Shown here: in pieces, positions 12,518 to 26,120 of the stretch
Numbering within the stretch: position 1 is the stretch's first letter
Layout of the letters: every line of letters starts with the position of its first letter
DNA from: Zanthoxylum bungeanum
Taxonomy: Eukaryota; Streptophyta; Magnoliopsida; Sapindales; Rutaceae
Assembly (NCBI GenBank): GCA_019454045.1
Contig: SKCR01033661.1
Span: 124,001-188,000 of the forward strand
DNA length: 64,000 nucleotides
Direction: 5' to 3'
Notes under the pieces: generated by a model
What the model was told of the DNA's origin: nothing
Database searches by the model: none
The model's input: the letters and a program-made list of their open reading frames with translations, nothing else
Made by a program: the position numbers and the translations under genes

Positions 12518-13050
12518 AGATGTGGATATGAATGTTTCGTGACCTTTACGGATGTGGCATCGCGTTATGGTTATATGTTTCTTTTGAAACATGAATCTGA
12601 AACTTTTGATGTAATCAAAGAGTTTCGACATGAAGTGGACAAATAGATCGGCTAAAGTATTAATATCGTCACGGTTAGACCATGATGAAAATACTTAAGC
12701 AATAAGTTTCTCAAATACTTGAAAGAGTATAGTATTATTTCACTGAGGACTCCTCCCGGAACACGTCAATTTGACGGTGTGTCCGAACGGAGAAATTGAA
12801 TTTTGTTGGACATGATAAGGTTAATCATAAGTCGCTCTGAGCTACCATTTCCTTCAAAGGATACGCATTAACAGTGCATGACTTATTTTGAATAAGGTTC
12901 CATGAAAATCTGTTAGATAGACTTCATATTAGATATGAACAGGAAAGAAACCGGGTATCTCATTCCTGAACATTTGGGTATGATAGGCATATGTTTGGAT
13001 GATACCAAACTAAAACCCAAATCGGATTAGTGCCTAAGTTGTGGGGAAAC
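12518..13050 (+). pseudogene. D fossil integrase
   Basis: Aligns with 41160-41690 of A (GGYEYFVIFTDDASCYGY region onwards, through the GVSERRNRTLLDM region) but with stops and indels. It stops at 13050, where A is inserted, and continues at 45543. Confidence 0.8.
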
Positions 13051-13503
13051 TGTTGGACAGTTATGACCCATAGCGTCACTGTTTTGTAAAAGACATTGTG
13101 TTTTTGTACAAAATTAACTATGTAGTAATGAAATTGCCTTTTATCAGTTTGTAATTTATTTACTTTCACATATGAATGGTAAAAGTCCATATGATTAGTT
13201 CCGGATTGAGATGATATGAGACAGTATCAATCCATAAAGGTTTAGTCATTAAATATCCCTAGTCGTAGTATTATCGAGATTGGACATCGATAATGCGGAA
13301 TAGACTAGTATTGCACTTGTGCGCGTTGTGAGGGAATAACGGCATAGTTCTCATATATTTAAGTATAGGATACTTATGCAAGTGTGATAGGAGGTTGTGT
13401 TTTACCGATGGTACGGAAAACAGCTTCGCTCTGGATAGACCCCGCGGAATCCCATTGGTAGTATGTATATGTGTCTATGGGAGTCCGTTTCAGGGTAGGT
13501 GTA
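13051..13503 (+). repeat. A 5' LTR, first piece
   Basis: Begins TGTTGGACAGTTATGACC and matches 43607-44060. About nine differences in the first 150 bp, fewer afterwards. It ends in GTGTA (13499-13503), the left copy of the target duplication of B. Confidence 0.9.
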
Positions 13504-15570
13504 TGTTGGATAATATGACCCATAGCGTCACTATTTGTACAGATCACGGTGTTGTTGTACAAATTAACTATGTGACAAGGAAATTGCACTCTCATCATTT
13601 GTGATTAGATCACCATAGATGTATAAATGAAGAGAGGTCCATATGATTAGTTCTTGGATTGAGATGATATGAGACAATATCAGTCCACGAAGGATTAATC
13701 ATTAAATATCCCTAGTCGGAGTATTATCGAGACAGGACATCGATAATGCGGAATAGGCTAGTATTGCACTTGTGCGTGTTGTGAGGGCACAACGGCATAG
13801 TTCTCATATATTTAAGTATTGGATACTTATGCAAGTGCGATAGGAGGTTGTGTTTCACCGATGGTACGGGAAACAGCTTTGCTCTGGATAGAGCCTTTGG
13901 AATCCCATTGGTATTATGACTATGTGTCTATGGGAGGCCGAAATCAAGGTAGGTGTGTAAAGTCTTAACCTGAGACTTACATCGCTAATACTTACGATAA
14001 TTGATAGACTTTGGTCTTGGTGGTACAGGGCTTTAACCGGTTCTGCGTACACCACTTCTGGGTTTATGAGAGAGTCGTAGTGTATTGGGTGTGATGTCAA
14101 GACGGAAGTATCACTTCAGTCATAGTGGAGATGATGTCACGCAGGATACGGTATTAGTGCTCTTAAGTGTTGCGCAACCATCGGGATATTATGACTAGGT
14201 CATGCATATCCGATTATAGAGACTAGTTACCAGACATCCGACATGTGCTTCGGACGGGGCAGAACACTTCCACCAGCCCCAGCCCTAGCACGTGACTATC
14301 CGATACTGGGCCGATATACACACTACTACGGTATACTACGCTTGATACAGATCTATATATTCCTGTAAGAATATTTCTGGAGAATTGGGTAGGCATGGCG
14401 CTTTGCTAGAAGCCAACCTTGTCTTGTAAATCGGTATAAACGTAGTACGCGATACTTACGTTTCGGATAGTCCGACGACCGTATTTACTGCCAACATATC
14501 CGGAGATCTCATGGGTCGGTTTCTGAAGATTCACCGATGACGTATGACTCGCACTTTAATTAATCTGGGATTAATTCGATGAGAGAGAAAATTAATCTGG
14601 GATTAATTACGGAGATATTTTATCTCGGATAAAATATCGTTAAAGAGAGAGAACGATTAATTTGGAATTAATCGATAAATTAATATATTCGATATATTAT
14701 AACGAAATAGATTTCGACGCGGAATTGAAATTAGATTTTAATTCGGGAGAACGAATTAATTTAGAATTAATTCATTAGCGACGTGAATAGTGAATTCGCT
14801 AGGCGTAATCATTTAATTACGACGCAACGGAAAATTCATTAATTTGGAATTAGCGAACCGAGCCCGGGATTGATTGCGAGCGCATTCGCATTTTGAATTC
14901 GAGTGCGGCACGCAAGTCAAATCAAGCGTCAAATCGCAAGTCACATCAATCGTCAAATCACATGTCACTTTGAGTGATGTGACATTTGAGTGATTGATGT
15001 GAGTTGATTTGTAGTTTGACAAGCATTTAATGTTTGTTTTTGAAATTGGAAAAAGGTAAATGGTTTATTATTTTTTGGGAAAATATAAAGCCAATTACAA
15101 TTTTTCTTTTTCATTAATTCACTCTCTCTCTCCTTCAAGTTTTGCGTTTTGGAGCCAAAAATGGAACCCATTTTCCATCTTCTTCTCTCTCGGTCTTGGA
15201 CCGATTTCCCCTTCTGTTTTTCTGGTTTGACCGATCAATGAAGGAGAAGCAATGATCTTGTTGCAAGATCTATGTGCTAGCACACTCATGGAGGAATACA
15301 AAGGTGATAGGGAAGTGAGTTCGTGAGCTTGGAAGCTTGAAGCTTGGAGCTTCAATGGTGTCTCCCATGGCCGATTCTTGGAGGAGGAAGCAGCCCCACG
15401 CCGTGCAGCCCACCACACGCGCAGCTCACTGCCGAGCAAGGGAGAGCAGTTCGTACTCCATCTTCGTTGCATCTCTACCGATCAATGTGAGTTATTCTGC
15501 ACCTCCTTTGATGTGTATTCACTCGTTTATGCATGATTTATGATCCTTGGGACTTGATTGAAACTCAACA
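13504..15570 (+). repeat. B 5' LTR
   Basis: 2067 bp, TGTTGGATAATATGACCC to GAAACTCAACA. Palindrome array at about 14565-14858. TATAAAG at 15084-15090. CT-rich start of R at about 15120. An open frame on the opposite strand (15472-15119) recurs in the 3' LTR, but only because the LTRs are copies. Confidence 0.92.
15084..15090 (+). promoter_or_regulatory. TATA box of B 5' LTR
   Basis: AAATATAAAG lies about 35 bp before the CACTCTCTCTC stretch. The same sequence is at 23015-23021 in the 3' LTR. Confidence 0.5.
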
Positions 15571-15571
15571 A

Positions 15572-15584
15572 TGGTATCTTGAGC
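15572..15584 (+). other. B primer binding site, initiator Met tRNA type
   Basis: TGGTATCTTGAGC starts one base after the LTR; the consensus is TGGTATCAGAGC. Confidence 0.8.
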
Positions 15585-18114
15585 CATTTGTGCATAAAAC
15601 ATTTTTAGGGTTCTTGAGCAAAATTTGGGGCTTTTTGATTTAAGCATGATTTTGACAAATTGTTTGTTTAAGAATGTTTGTATATGAATAACTTAGAGTT
15701 ATATGTAATCAATTTGAAGAAAAATTAATTGGATTGATTTTCCCCAATTTGCTTATTGTTGGCCAAAACTTTAATTTGGGTAAACTTGATTTTGAGCATG
15801 TTTAATGAAATTGGATGATTTAGAATGCTTAAATGTTGTTTAATTGATGATTGATTAGATCAATTTGATGAAAAAGTGTTTGGAACAATTTCCCCCATTT
15901 GCTTGTGATGGCCGAAAATATGAACCTAATATTGTCTTGGATTTTTGATTTTTTGTTCATTGGATGACTTGCAAATCATTTGGGGATGTTGAATTTATGT
16001 TTAATCTTGGTTCAATTGGATTGAATTTGATTTGGGCATAATTTCCCTCTTTGGCCGAGACACATGAAGCATGAAATTGGGTTTGATTTTGATCAAATTA
16101 TGTTGGATATGATTAATTGATGATAAACATGATTAATTGGACAAATTTGATGTTTTGGAAACTTTGATTTGGGTAATTAATAATGTTATACACTTTAGGT
16201 AATTTAATTGGGAAATTTGGAATTTTTGGAATTAAATTATTGGGCCTTAAAATTGGATTGGGCTTTTAAAGTTGTTATTGGGTTTATTGGACTTTGTTGT
16301 ACAAAGTTGGTTTAGGCCAAAATTGGTTGGATCCAATTAGGCCCAAACCCGCTTCCAAAAGGCCCAAATGCGACTAATGAACCTTTAACGTTTAATTGGG
16401 CCTAATGGGCCTAAATTAATTTATGGGCTTATGGGGTAACTCCCGGATTGGACTTTGGTTGCGGGTTTGACCCGAGTTGACCAAAAGTCCACGCCTCAAG
16501 AATTAATTAAAAGCCCATTGGACTTTAATTAAATTAATATTGGATATTAATCGGGCTTTGAGACCCGTAACGATTAAATTTGGAATTTAAGTCGTAAAGG
16601 TTTATTTTATAAAGTGTAATATTTAATTTGGAATTAAATAATGAATTAGAATTAAATGCGTATTAAATTGGATTTAATTATGTAATTTAATTAATTCGTA
16701 GATTAGTACTTTAAGTACTTATTCGCAAAAACGAGTTTGACTCGAACAAAATCAAATCGTTGTTTGAACATTGGATGATCACTAATTATCAGATTAATTA
16801 ATTTGATTAGATTGATTGATAACATGCTTGTATGAATACATGGTTGTGATACTTGAATAATGTATATCGGATGGATATTAGCCGGGTGGGGCGATTTTGG
16901 AAATTGTAATAAATTTGATTTATTAATTGGACCTGCGTGTCCAGCCTTATCTCCTATTTCTTTGTATTCTCTTCTCACCTATTCCCCTCAATGTATATGA
17001 GGTTTCTTTAGAAGTGTAGTGTAACGGGTAGAAGTAATACAAGTGCTAGCTTGGAGAGAGAAAGTGAGAGATTTGATCTAGGATCAATGTGTAAAATATC
17101 CATCCGCATATCATTATTATTTTATCATATGCGCTTTATTATGTGTTTAGAATGCATGTTTAAGGGTGTATGATGATGAGACCTTAACAAAGATAATAAA
17201 TTGGTTGCCAATTTGCACGCGAAAAACCCTCATCAAATATCATGCGTTTTTCCTTCCATTGAGTGATTCTTGCTCAAGATCCTAGATTGGCATCGGTTGT
17301 TGGCCAAAGTCAAGCCCTTGTCCGTCGAAGATGTGTTTGAATCACGAGGCTTTATTCCATATTGGTGTCATGTCCAAGTTGTGGTTTGTTGGCCAAAGTC
17401 AAGACCACTTCTTGTCCATCGACATTGATTACGAAGCTTCCATGGTCAATGGGTCCGCGCTTGACTGGGATCACTAGGTTTGTTGTGCCAAAGCCAAGGC
17501 CTAGTTGATTCAGAGGAAAAAGGTTAGGGTATATATTCGATATATAGGCATATATATGATATATGTTTGGGACTTGGATGTCCACCTACTGGATCTAGGA
17601 GTTGGATGAGATCCAATTGATCTTCGAGATCTACCTAGTTAATTATCATACAATTTGTTGGCCAAAGTCAAGATTGTGTGATATTTAACGGGATCCTAGC
17701 CCACTAGGAAACACGGTTTCCCGAGTACTCGACAGAGGGTTAGAGGCTCGCCGAAAAATAGTGGGAGGCAAGAATTGAATTTGCAATACTCGTTCAATTA
17801 CTCGCCATACGCGCTCATTTAATTATTTCGTCATTAGATTAAATGTTAGTTGGACTAATATTTAAATTGTTGTTTTAATAAACAGTTGGACTGTATTATA
17901 TTTGATTATATTTAATTAGATTATATTAATCAATATATTTGAATTAATTAATTTCAGTTTACAGTTGATTTTATAATTGGATTATAGTAATCAATGTAAT
18001 TGAGGTTAATTAATTTGGATTATATTTGATTATATAGTTGGACTATTATAATCATTATAATATATATAGTACCACTAATCGTTGATTAAATAGTTGGACT
18101 ATTGTAATCAAGAT
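15585..18114 (+). other. B untranslated leader
   Basis: About 2.5 kb without sense coding. Four TTGTTGGCCAAAGTCAAG-type repeats lie at about 17300, 17389, 17483 (variant TTGTTGTGCCAAAGCCAAG) and 17654. A block rich in GGGCTT and GGGCC words lies at 16230-16560. Opposite-strand frames at 17585-17352 and 16978-16703 resemble those in D1. Confidence 0.7.
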
Positions 18115-21100
18115 AAAATTGAAAAGTTGGATATTTAAAATATAATCTGGGATTAAAATATTTTAAATAATTTAATTTTCAAATTGGGAATAAATAATAG
18201 GTTACTTTATTTGATAAAATAACTTATTATACCTTAAGCCCAAAATTAAGCAAAATAAGTAGAGCATAAAATCTTTGGAAGATTTATGTGATGATGACTT
18301 TAATGCTTAATTTAATATACTTGTCATAAATCTAATTTTAGATTTAAGAAGTATTAAAATTGCAATTTATAATTCTTGGAGAATTAATTGACTATTCTAG
18401 AGGAGATAAAGTCAAAGTTTGCAATTGGGCATGTAGCACGAGGTGCACATCGTTTCGATATTCTAAAAACCCAAGGCTTGGCCTAAGGTTCCTAAAATAT
18501 TGAAAAGGATAATTGACATATACCAAAGTGACTACCATTTGGATATGGCAGACACGAAGGAATTAAAGAAAGGGCAAGGCTCTGACTTTAAAAATGTTTG
18601 TCAAAGTTATGTTCACAACTAGTATTGAAATTAGATTTTAAATACTTAGTGTGGTACATAAAATATATGTATTGATGTTCAGAATCTGCTTTGAGCAGGA
18701 TACTGACTTCAAGCTGAGATTGCTCTGCGAATCGGAAACGGGACGAAAGTCGCTGTTTCGACCGTAGATACCTAAGTTTAGGAACTACCATTCGGGTGTG
18801 TACTTAAATTAGGAACTGTTATAATGTAACTAGTTTGACTAGAGACATTATCTCTATATCAGTGCTTAATCCATTGTGGATAAACCTTTATATTCTAGAA
18901 CACTAAGTGTTTCATTATATAAAGATGATACTGAGATAAACACATTAGATGTGAATAACAGAATTTATATTTTGAATATAATTAAAATCTCAAACATATA
19001 AAATGACAAATAAATAGCTCAAATTGATTTGATCAATAGAGACTTATTTGTGGCATTGTTGTCTGGGACACAATTATACAAGACTCGTATATCCACACTT
19101 TTGAAGAGTGGGTACTAGGACTGATTTGACTATTCAAATAAAGTCTACGAATCTAGTTTGTTAGGTAAAATACCTAAAACACTGTTTACTTGGTAATAGT
19201 GTAAGTGCCATCGATCTGTTAGCCCTATTCATGGTGAAGTTAGTGGGCCCATGTCTAGCTAGGCTAGATGTAGATATGAATATTTCGTGACCTATACGGA
19301 TGTGGCATCGCATTATGGTTATATGTTTCTTTTGAAGAACACAAATCAGAAACTTTTAGAGTTTCGACACGAAATAGACAAACAGATCGGCTATAGTATT
19401 ATACCGTCACGGTAAGACCGTAATGGAAAATACTTAAGCAATAAGTTTCTTATATACTTGAAAGAGTATAGTGTTCTTTCAAATGAGGACTCCTCCCGGA
19501 ACACGTCAAAGTGACGGTGTATCCGAACGGATTAACCGAATCATGTTAGACATGATAAGGCTAATCATGAGTCGCTCTGAGCTACCATTTCCTTCAACGG
19601 ATAATTTTTAACAGTGCAATAACTTATTTAGAATAAAGTTCTATTAATAATTTGTTTGACAAATATCATATTAGATATGAACGGGAAAGAAACCGGGTTT
19701 CTCATTCTTGACCATTTGGGATGCTAGGCATATGTTTGGATGATACCAAACTAGAACCCAAATTGGATAAGTGTCAATTGTAGGCTATCCTAGGGATACC
19801 ATAAGTATTGTATTTATACATATCACCAGAGAACAATTAGATTGTTGCTCACCATGCAGTTTTCCTGAGAGGAATACAGACATGCAGTGGTAAGTGGGAG
19901 GATAGTAAAACTCGATGAAAATCAGAGTAATACTATTCAGGCACTATTCCTAATGGAACATAAATAGTTCATCAATGATGAAACTATTCTATTAATCTTC
20001 GAGTACACAGAACCGCGTAGATCAGAAAGAGTCAGAAAATAACCTGGGGTATGGGTTTCTGATCTCACCTCATAAGATGTTAATCTTTTAAGGTACACCA
20101 ACTGATTACGTATGAGGTAGTGATACAAGGTATCGACTCCCTATTATGACAAAGTGTCATGAATCCGAAATGGATTCCATGTATAACAACTATTTTTGAT
20201 ACTAGTTGTTGTACCACAAGGCATTGTGCCTATTGGTACATTAAACGTCTTCAAGGAAGACATACATGGAAGGCAACATACCAACGTACAAAGCTGGGCT
20301 TTTGACGGAAAGGTATCGTTATCAACATTGTGTTAATAACGGTTCAACCTTTTACCTGTTGCCATGGTAAATCCATTTTGAAGATGCTTGTTGATAACTG
20401 CGTATTTCATTTATGAAATGTGTCAGTTATAGATCAAAATCGCTTTCCTGAAAAGGAAACCTTTTGGAGAATGTTTATAACATTCTGACGATTTTGTATA
20501 ACCAACAAACGAGGTTTGCGGGTTATTCGATCCATGTTTGGATTGAAACAAGCATAAGGTTCTTGGAACTGACGTTTTGAAATAATCATAATGGTTTATG
20601 ATTTGACTCAAAACGAAATAATTCTTGTGTATATAAGGAGGTTAGTGGGAGGGCACTGACATTGAAATTCCCATAAAGCAATTGGTGAAAGCTTGGCTTT
20701 CATAGATATTCTTTCATAAGAAATTCTCCGTAGAATTCTGGGGAGTAACAACCTTTATTCAAGGAATAAAGATCTACAGGGACAGATTTGGAGTTGTTAA
20801 CACTCTCTGAAATTGTACATTTAAAATGTACTTGTATTGGTGTCTCATACGCTTCGAGCATATGGAGTCACAATCGGGTCAATCCAAGTGATAGTCACTG
20901 GATTGAAGATTAAGAACATCTGTTAGTATCTGAGAGAACTAAAGATGCTGTCTTAAATTATGGAGTAGGAGAACTTGAAGTGACTAGGATCACTGCTGCA
21001 AGTTTCCAAACCGGTAAATACTGCGGTACTATAAAGTTTGAACAACGGGACAGTAAGCTGGAAATATTCCGAGCAAGATAATTGTTGCCGAATTAACAAT

Positions 21101-21422
21101 AAATGCAGATTATTGCTGCAGCTGAGGCAGCAATAGAAGCCATTTGGATCGATAATAAATCTAATTAGATTAGATATAGTTCTGTTAGCGGTTGAGCTAG
21201 GTGTCAGCACAGGCTAAAGAATTAATGGTCTCATCGACGATCCAGATATATACTTCTATATTCATCTGAGTCGTTCGGATCATACATCGTGGCGATGTGA
21301 TGATCGTATAAATCGCGTCAGAAGATAATTACGCAAATCCGCTGACGAAAATCTTTTCTCAGCAATTTGAGCAAACCGTACATAGTTCGGGTGTTAGACA
21401 CTCGAGTGACTGGCTATGTGCC
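18115..21422 (+). pseudogene. B fossil gag-pol
   Basis: Aligns in order with A: gag remnants (18115-18595, with roughly 250 bp missing), protease (about 18600-18980), integrase (about 18985-19735), RT (about 19740-20680) and RNase H (about 20690-21400). Stops occur throughout. At about 20650-20680 the sequence jumps from the GSALT region to IPIKQ, removing the RT YVDD site altogether. Confidence 0.8.
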
Positions 21423-21433
21423 AAGTGGGAGAT
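21423..21433 (+). other. B polypurine tract
   Basis: AAGTGGGAGAT directly before the 3' LTR, as in A, D and (reversed) D1 and H. Confidence 0.85.
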
Positions 21434-23501
21434 TGTTGGATAATATGACCCATAGCGTCACTATTTGTACAGATCACGGTGTTGTTGTACAAATTAACAA
21501 TGTGACAAGGAAATTGCACTCTCATCATTTGTGATTAGATCACCATAGATGTGTAAATGAAGAGAGGTCCATATGATTAGTTCCTGGATCGAGATAATAT
21601 GAGACAGTATCAGTCCACGAAGGATTAATCATTAAATATCCCTAATCGGAGTATTATCGAGACAGGACATCGATAATGCGGAATAGGCTAGTATTGCACT
21701 TGTGCGCGTTGTGAGGGCACAACGGCATAGTTCTCATATATTTAAGTATTGGATACTTATGCAAGTGCGATAGGAGGTTGTGTTTCTCCGATGGTACGGG
21801 AAACAGCTTCGCTCTGGATAGACCCTTCGGAATCCCATTGTTATTATCACTATGTGTCTATGGGAGGCCGAAATCAAGGTAGGTGTGTAAAGTCTTAACC
21901 TGAGACTTACATCGCTAAAACTTACGATAATCGATAGACTTTGGTCTTGGTGGTACAGGGCTTTAACCGGTTCTGCGTACACCACTTCTGGGTTTATCAG
22001 AGAGTCGTAGTGTATTGGGTGTGATGTCAAGACGGAAGTATCACTTCAGTCATAGTGGAGATGATGTCACGCAGGATACGGTATTAGTGCTCTTAAGTGT
22101 TGCGCAACCATCGGGATATTATGACTAGGTCATGCATATCCGATTATAGAGACTAGTTACCAGACATCCGACTTTTGCTTCGGACTGGGCAGACACTTAT
22201 CCAGCCCCAGCCCTAGCACGTGACTATCCGATACTGGGCCGATATACACAATACTACAGTATACTACGCTTGATACAGATCTATATATTCATGTAAGAAT
22301 ATTTCTGGAGAATTGGGTAGGCATGGCGCTTTGCTAGAAGCCAACCTTGTCTTGTAAATCGGTATAAACGTAGTACGCGATACTTACGTGTTCGGATAGT
22401 CCGACGACCGTATTTACTGCCAACATATCCGGAGATCTCATGGGTTGGTTTCTGAAGATTCACCGATGACGTATGACTCGCACTTTAATTAATCTGGGAT
22501 TAATTCGATGAGAGAGAAAATTAATCTGGGATTAATTACGGAGATATTTTATCTCAGATAAAATATCGTTAAAGAGAGAGAACGATTAATTTGGAATTAA
22601 TCGATAAATTAATATATTCGATATATTATAACGAAATTAGATTTCGACGCGGAATTGAAATTAGATTTTAATTCGGGCGAACGAATTAATTTAGAATTAA
22701 TTCATTAGCGATGTGAATAGTGAATTCGCTAGGCGTAATCATTTAATTACGACGCAACGGAAAATTCGTTAATTTGGAATTAGCGAACCCGAGCCCGGGA
22801 TTGATTGCGAGCGCATTCGCATTTCGAATTCGAGTGCGGCACGCAAGTCAAATCAAGCGTCAAATCGCAAGTCACATCAATCGTCAAATCACATGTCACT
22901 TTGAGTGATGTGACATTTGAGTGATTGATGTCAGTTGATTTGTAGTGATTGACAAGCATTTATGTTTGTTTTTGAAATTGGAAAAAGGTAAATGGTTTAT
23001 TATTTTTTGGAAAATATAAAGCCAATTACAATTTTCTTTTTCATTAATTCACTCTCTCTCTCCTTCACGTTTTGCGTTTTGGAGCCAAAAATGGAACCCA
23101 TTTTCCATCTTCTTCTCTCTCGGTCTTGGACCGATTTCCCCTTCTGTTTTTCTGGTTTGACCGATCAATGAAGGAGAAGCAATGATCTTGTTGCAAGATC
23201 TATGAGCTAGCACACTCATGGAGGAATACAAAGGTGATAGGGAAGTGAGTTCGTGAGCTTGGAAGCTTGAAGCTTGGAGCTTCAATGGTGTCTCCCATGG
23301 CCGATTCTTGGAGGAAGAAGCAGCCCCACGCCGTGCAGCCCACCACACGCGCAGCTCACTGCCGAGCAAGGGAGAGCAGTTCGCACTCCATCTTCGTTGC
23401 ATCTCTACCGATCAATGTGAGTTATTCCGCACCTCCTTTGATGTGTATTCAACTCGTTTATGCATGATTTATGATCCTTGGGACTTGATTGAAACTCAAC
23501 A
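21434..23501 (+). repeat. B 3' LTR
   Basis: 2068 bp, near-copy of 13504-15570. It is followed by GTGTA and then the next piece of the 5' LTR of A. Confidence 0.92.
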
Positions 23502-23998
23502 GTGTATTTGGTCTTAACCTGAGACTTGCATCGCTAGTACTTACGACAATCGGTAAACTTTGGTTTTGGTCGTCCAGGACTTTAACAGGTTCTGTGTACG
23601 CCTCTTCTGGGTTTATTGAGAATCATAGTGTATTGGATGTGATATCAAGACGGAAGTATCACTTCAGATATGTGGAGATGATGATCACGCAGGGATTCAG
23701 AACTGGTTCTCTATAGTGTTGTAACCATCGGGATAATATGACAAGGTCATGATTATCCGATTCAAAGAGACTAGTTGCTTGATATCTGATATGTGCTTCG
23801 TAATGGGTAGACATTATTCCAGCCCCAGGCCTCGTACGTGACATCTGATACTGGATTGCAATACATAATACTACGGTATACTACGCCTGATAAAGATCGT
23901 ATATTCCAGTAAGAATATTTCTGGAGAATTGGGTAGGCATGGCGTTTTGCTAGAAGCCAACCTTGTCTCGTAAATCGATAAAAACATAGTACGAGGTA
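23502..23998 (+). repeat. A 5' LTR, second piece
   Basis: Matches about 44060-44550 of the 3' LTR of A. It begins with the GTGTA copy left by B and ends with AGGTA (23994-23998), the target duplication of C. Confidence 0.9.
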
Positions 23999-26105
23999 TG
24001 ACCGGCGTAATCACACACGTATAACGCAAGCGCACGTATCGTTCAAGTAGTATAAAAAGTATCGATCCCACGAGGACTTAAAACCTTTTTGTTATTAATT
24101 TATGGGGCCAACTGATTACCAGTATCTAACAGGTTGTTTGATTGGTTGATTTGAAATGACGATGATTCTAAATTTAAAACAAGTAAATAAAATTGCTTAA
24201 AAGTAGGTTGAGAAAAATCCAAATTTATAAAAAAAAAAACTATCCAGGGTTGTGATTAATTCCAAAATTATTTAGAAGATGAAGTGGTTATCTTAAAGTT
24301 GGGTAATATATTGATTTATTAACCTGGAACACTAATTTATGTAAAAGCCTCTTCCGATGGTCAATTTCAAATACCTAGTATAATCCAATTGAACCATATG
24401 TCTATGTCAACCAAATTACCTAGATTCATTAAGATTAAGTTCCAATTATGGCTACCCCCGCCCGACAGGTATATTCCTATCCTGTAAGGAAATCTATTAA
24501 AAGGGTTATCTATCCTCAAGGAAGATCGTGGGCTATTGAGTCTAAGGTCTTAAACTTAAAATCTCTATGTCTAGTTCATTTTAAGTTTACCTAATCAATT
24601 TTATTAATGGCCAGTTAATAAAAAGCATTAAGATTAAGACTCAATAAATAAATCTTTAAATTACCCAACCTATAATCTAACCCCTTATAAACCGGTTATA
24701 TTGAAATTCATCACAACCCTAGATACTAACTTAGTTACAATACATAGCTATGGCTAATGAAAACTTAAAAGACATAAAATAAAAATGCTAAAAGTAACTG
24801 CGAGAAAGTAAAAGCGGGAAAGTAAATGAAAATAAACTGCAAAGATAAAAGGAATTACTTTTACTAATTACTAACTTAGATATCTCCCTTAGTATAACAT
24901 AATCACTTGTGAGATTAAAACCAACCGACCATATAGGCGGTACCCTGATTAAGTCAAGTTAAGTCCGACCAGCCATAAAGGCGGTAAAATTTGTCCATGA
25001 ACCTGCCATGTAGGCGATAAAGAAATAACCAGCCATAAAGGCGGAACCAAAATTAAATTACCAACCGACCAATCTGGCGGTATCCTTGCTTAGTCAGGTT
25101 TAACAGTTTAAATTAAATAGCCCACCGACCAATATAGCGGTATTCCTTTTAAGTCAAATTTTAGAATAGTGAATATGTTGTGTCTAAGGGAGATTAATCT
25201 AAGATAGTAACAGTAAAAGAATTACCTTTCACCTCGGCAGAGGGAAGTTACCTCCTCATGGTTGAAAAATAAAAACTGAAAAAGTAAAGAAAGGAAAGTG
25301 TTATGCGTAAAGTAAATTACGGAAAGTAAAACTGAAAAGTAAAGAAAAGAAAGTGCGAGAGTGAAAATTAATTACTGAAAACTAAAAATAAACAAACTAG
25401 ATACAATCTTTTTATTTTTTCATTAAGGATTTCAAAGAAGAAAGTATATATATTACAAATGAAATGGCTTGGTATTTATAGGCAAAATTTTGCCACCATC
25501 AAATCATCAATCAATTTCTCCACCAAATCCATTAATTTCTTTCTCCACTAATTACTCCACCAAATCCATAATTGCTCCACTAATTGCTTATCTTGTTTGG
25601 TGGTGATTTGATAATTTTTATTAATTATTTATTAATTAATATTTTGCTTTGAAAATGATTGATAATGACTTTTAATAATTACACTCCACACACTTCTGGA
25701 TGGTTCATCAATTTCGGTCATGAAATCATCGGAATTTGAAACTATTTTCTCTTTCAAAGTTGTAGATCTTTTAGTTTTCTTTAATCTGGAACTTGAATCA
25801 GCTCAATCCGATATCTGAGTAAAGGTTATGCTCAAATACGACAGATGCGCAAAACTGGAATTTCCAAAACTGCACTTCGTCAAAAAACGCCCTTTCACAA
25901 GTTTCCAATCTCCAAAATTAATATATCAAGTCCAATAATTGCCCTTATTTGATCCACATTTCGTTCTAAATGATTTCATTGAGTCCCGATATTATTTTAT
26001 CTGCAAAATAAAATAAAACATATCAAAACGTTCATCAAACTCGAGAAACTAAACAAAATATTAAGTAAAATGGGCGGTAAATATTGATATATTTTCCGCT
26101 CATCA
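23999..26105 (-). repeat. C 3' LTR
   Basis: 2107 bp. On the plus strand TGACCGGCG to CGCTCATCA. It contains the six-copy quasi-palindromic minisatellite (24921-25142) and, on the minus strand, a TATAAATA box at 25480-25473. Confidence 0.93.
24921..25142. repeat. LTR minisatellite with CCGACC...GGCGG units
   Basis: Six imperfect units at about 24921, 24965, 25011, 25029, 25061 and 25121. Each carries a quasi-palindrome such as CCGACCATATAGGCGG. It is repeated in the other LTR of C (about 35370-35590) and in E (about 59950-60150). In element orientation it lies downstream of the TATA box, so it is in transcribed leader RNA. Confidence 0.8.
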
Positions 26106-26120
26106 CACCCCAAACCTAAC
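26106..26120 (-). other. C polypurine tract
   Basis: The minus strand reads AGGTTTGGGGTG directly before the 3' LTR start (TGATGAGCGG). Confidence 0.75.

Larger units (their letters stand above)
13504..23501 (+). mobile_element. Copia element B: complete non-autonomous copy with fossil gag-pol
   Basis: Two 2.07-kb LTRs, a primer site, leader, decayed gag-pol and polypurine tract, flanked by GTGTA on both sides (13499-13503, 23502-23506). It lies inside the 5' LTR of A. The LTRs look about 97-98% alike by eye, so insertion is fairly recent, yet no domain is open and the RT catalytic motif is deleted. It therefore must have moved with proteins supplied by another element. Confidence 0.9.

Noticed and set aside
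15119..15472. 117-codon minus-strand frame in the B 5' LTR, repeated at 23049-23402
   Set aside because: Both copies lie in the R/U5 part of two LTRs of one element, so the repeat is explained by LTR identity. No domain is visible and it is antisense.
24921..25142. Regularly spaced short repeats that resemble a CRISPR array
   Set aside because: Units are imperfect, spacing is irregular, and the block is part of an LTR in a plant genome.
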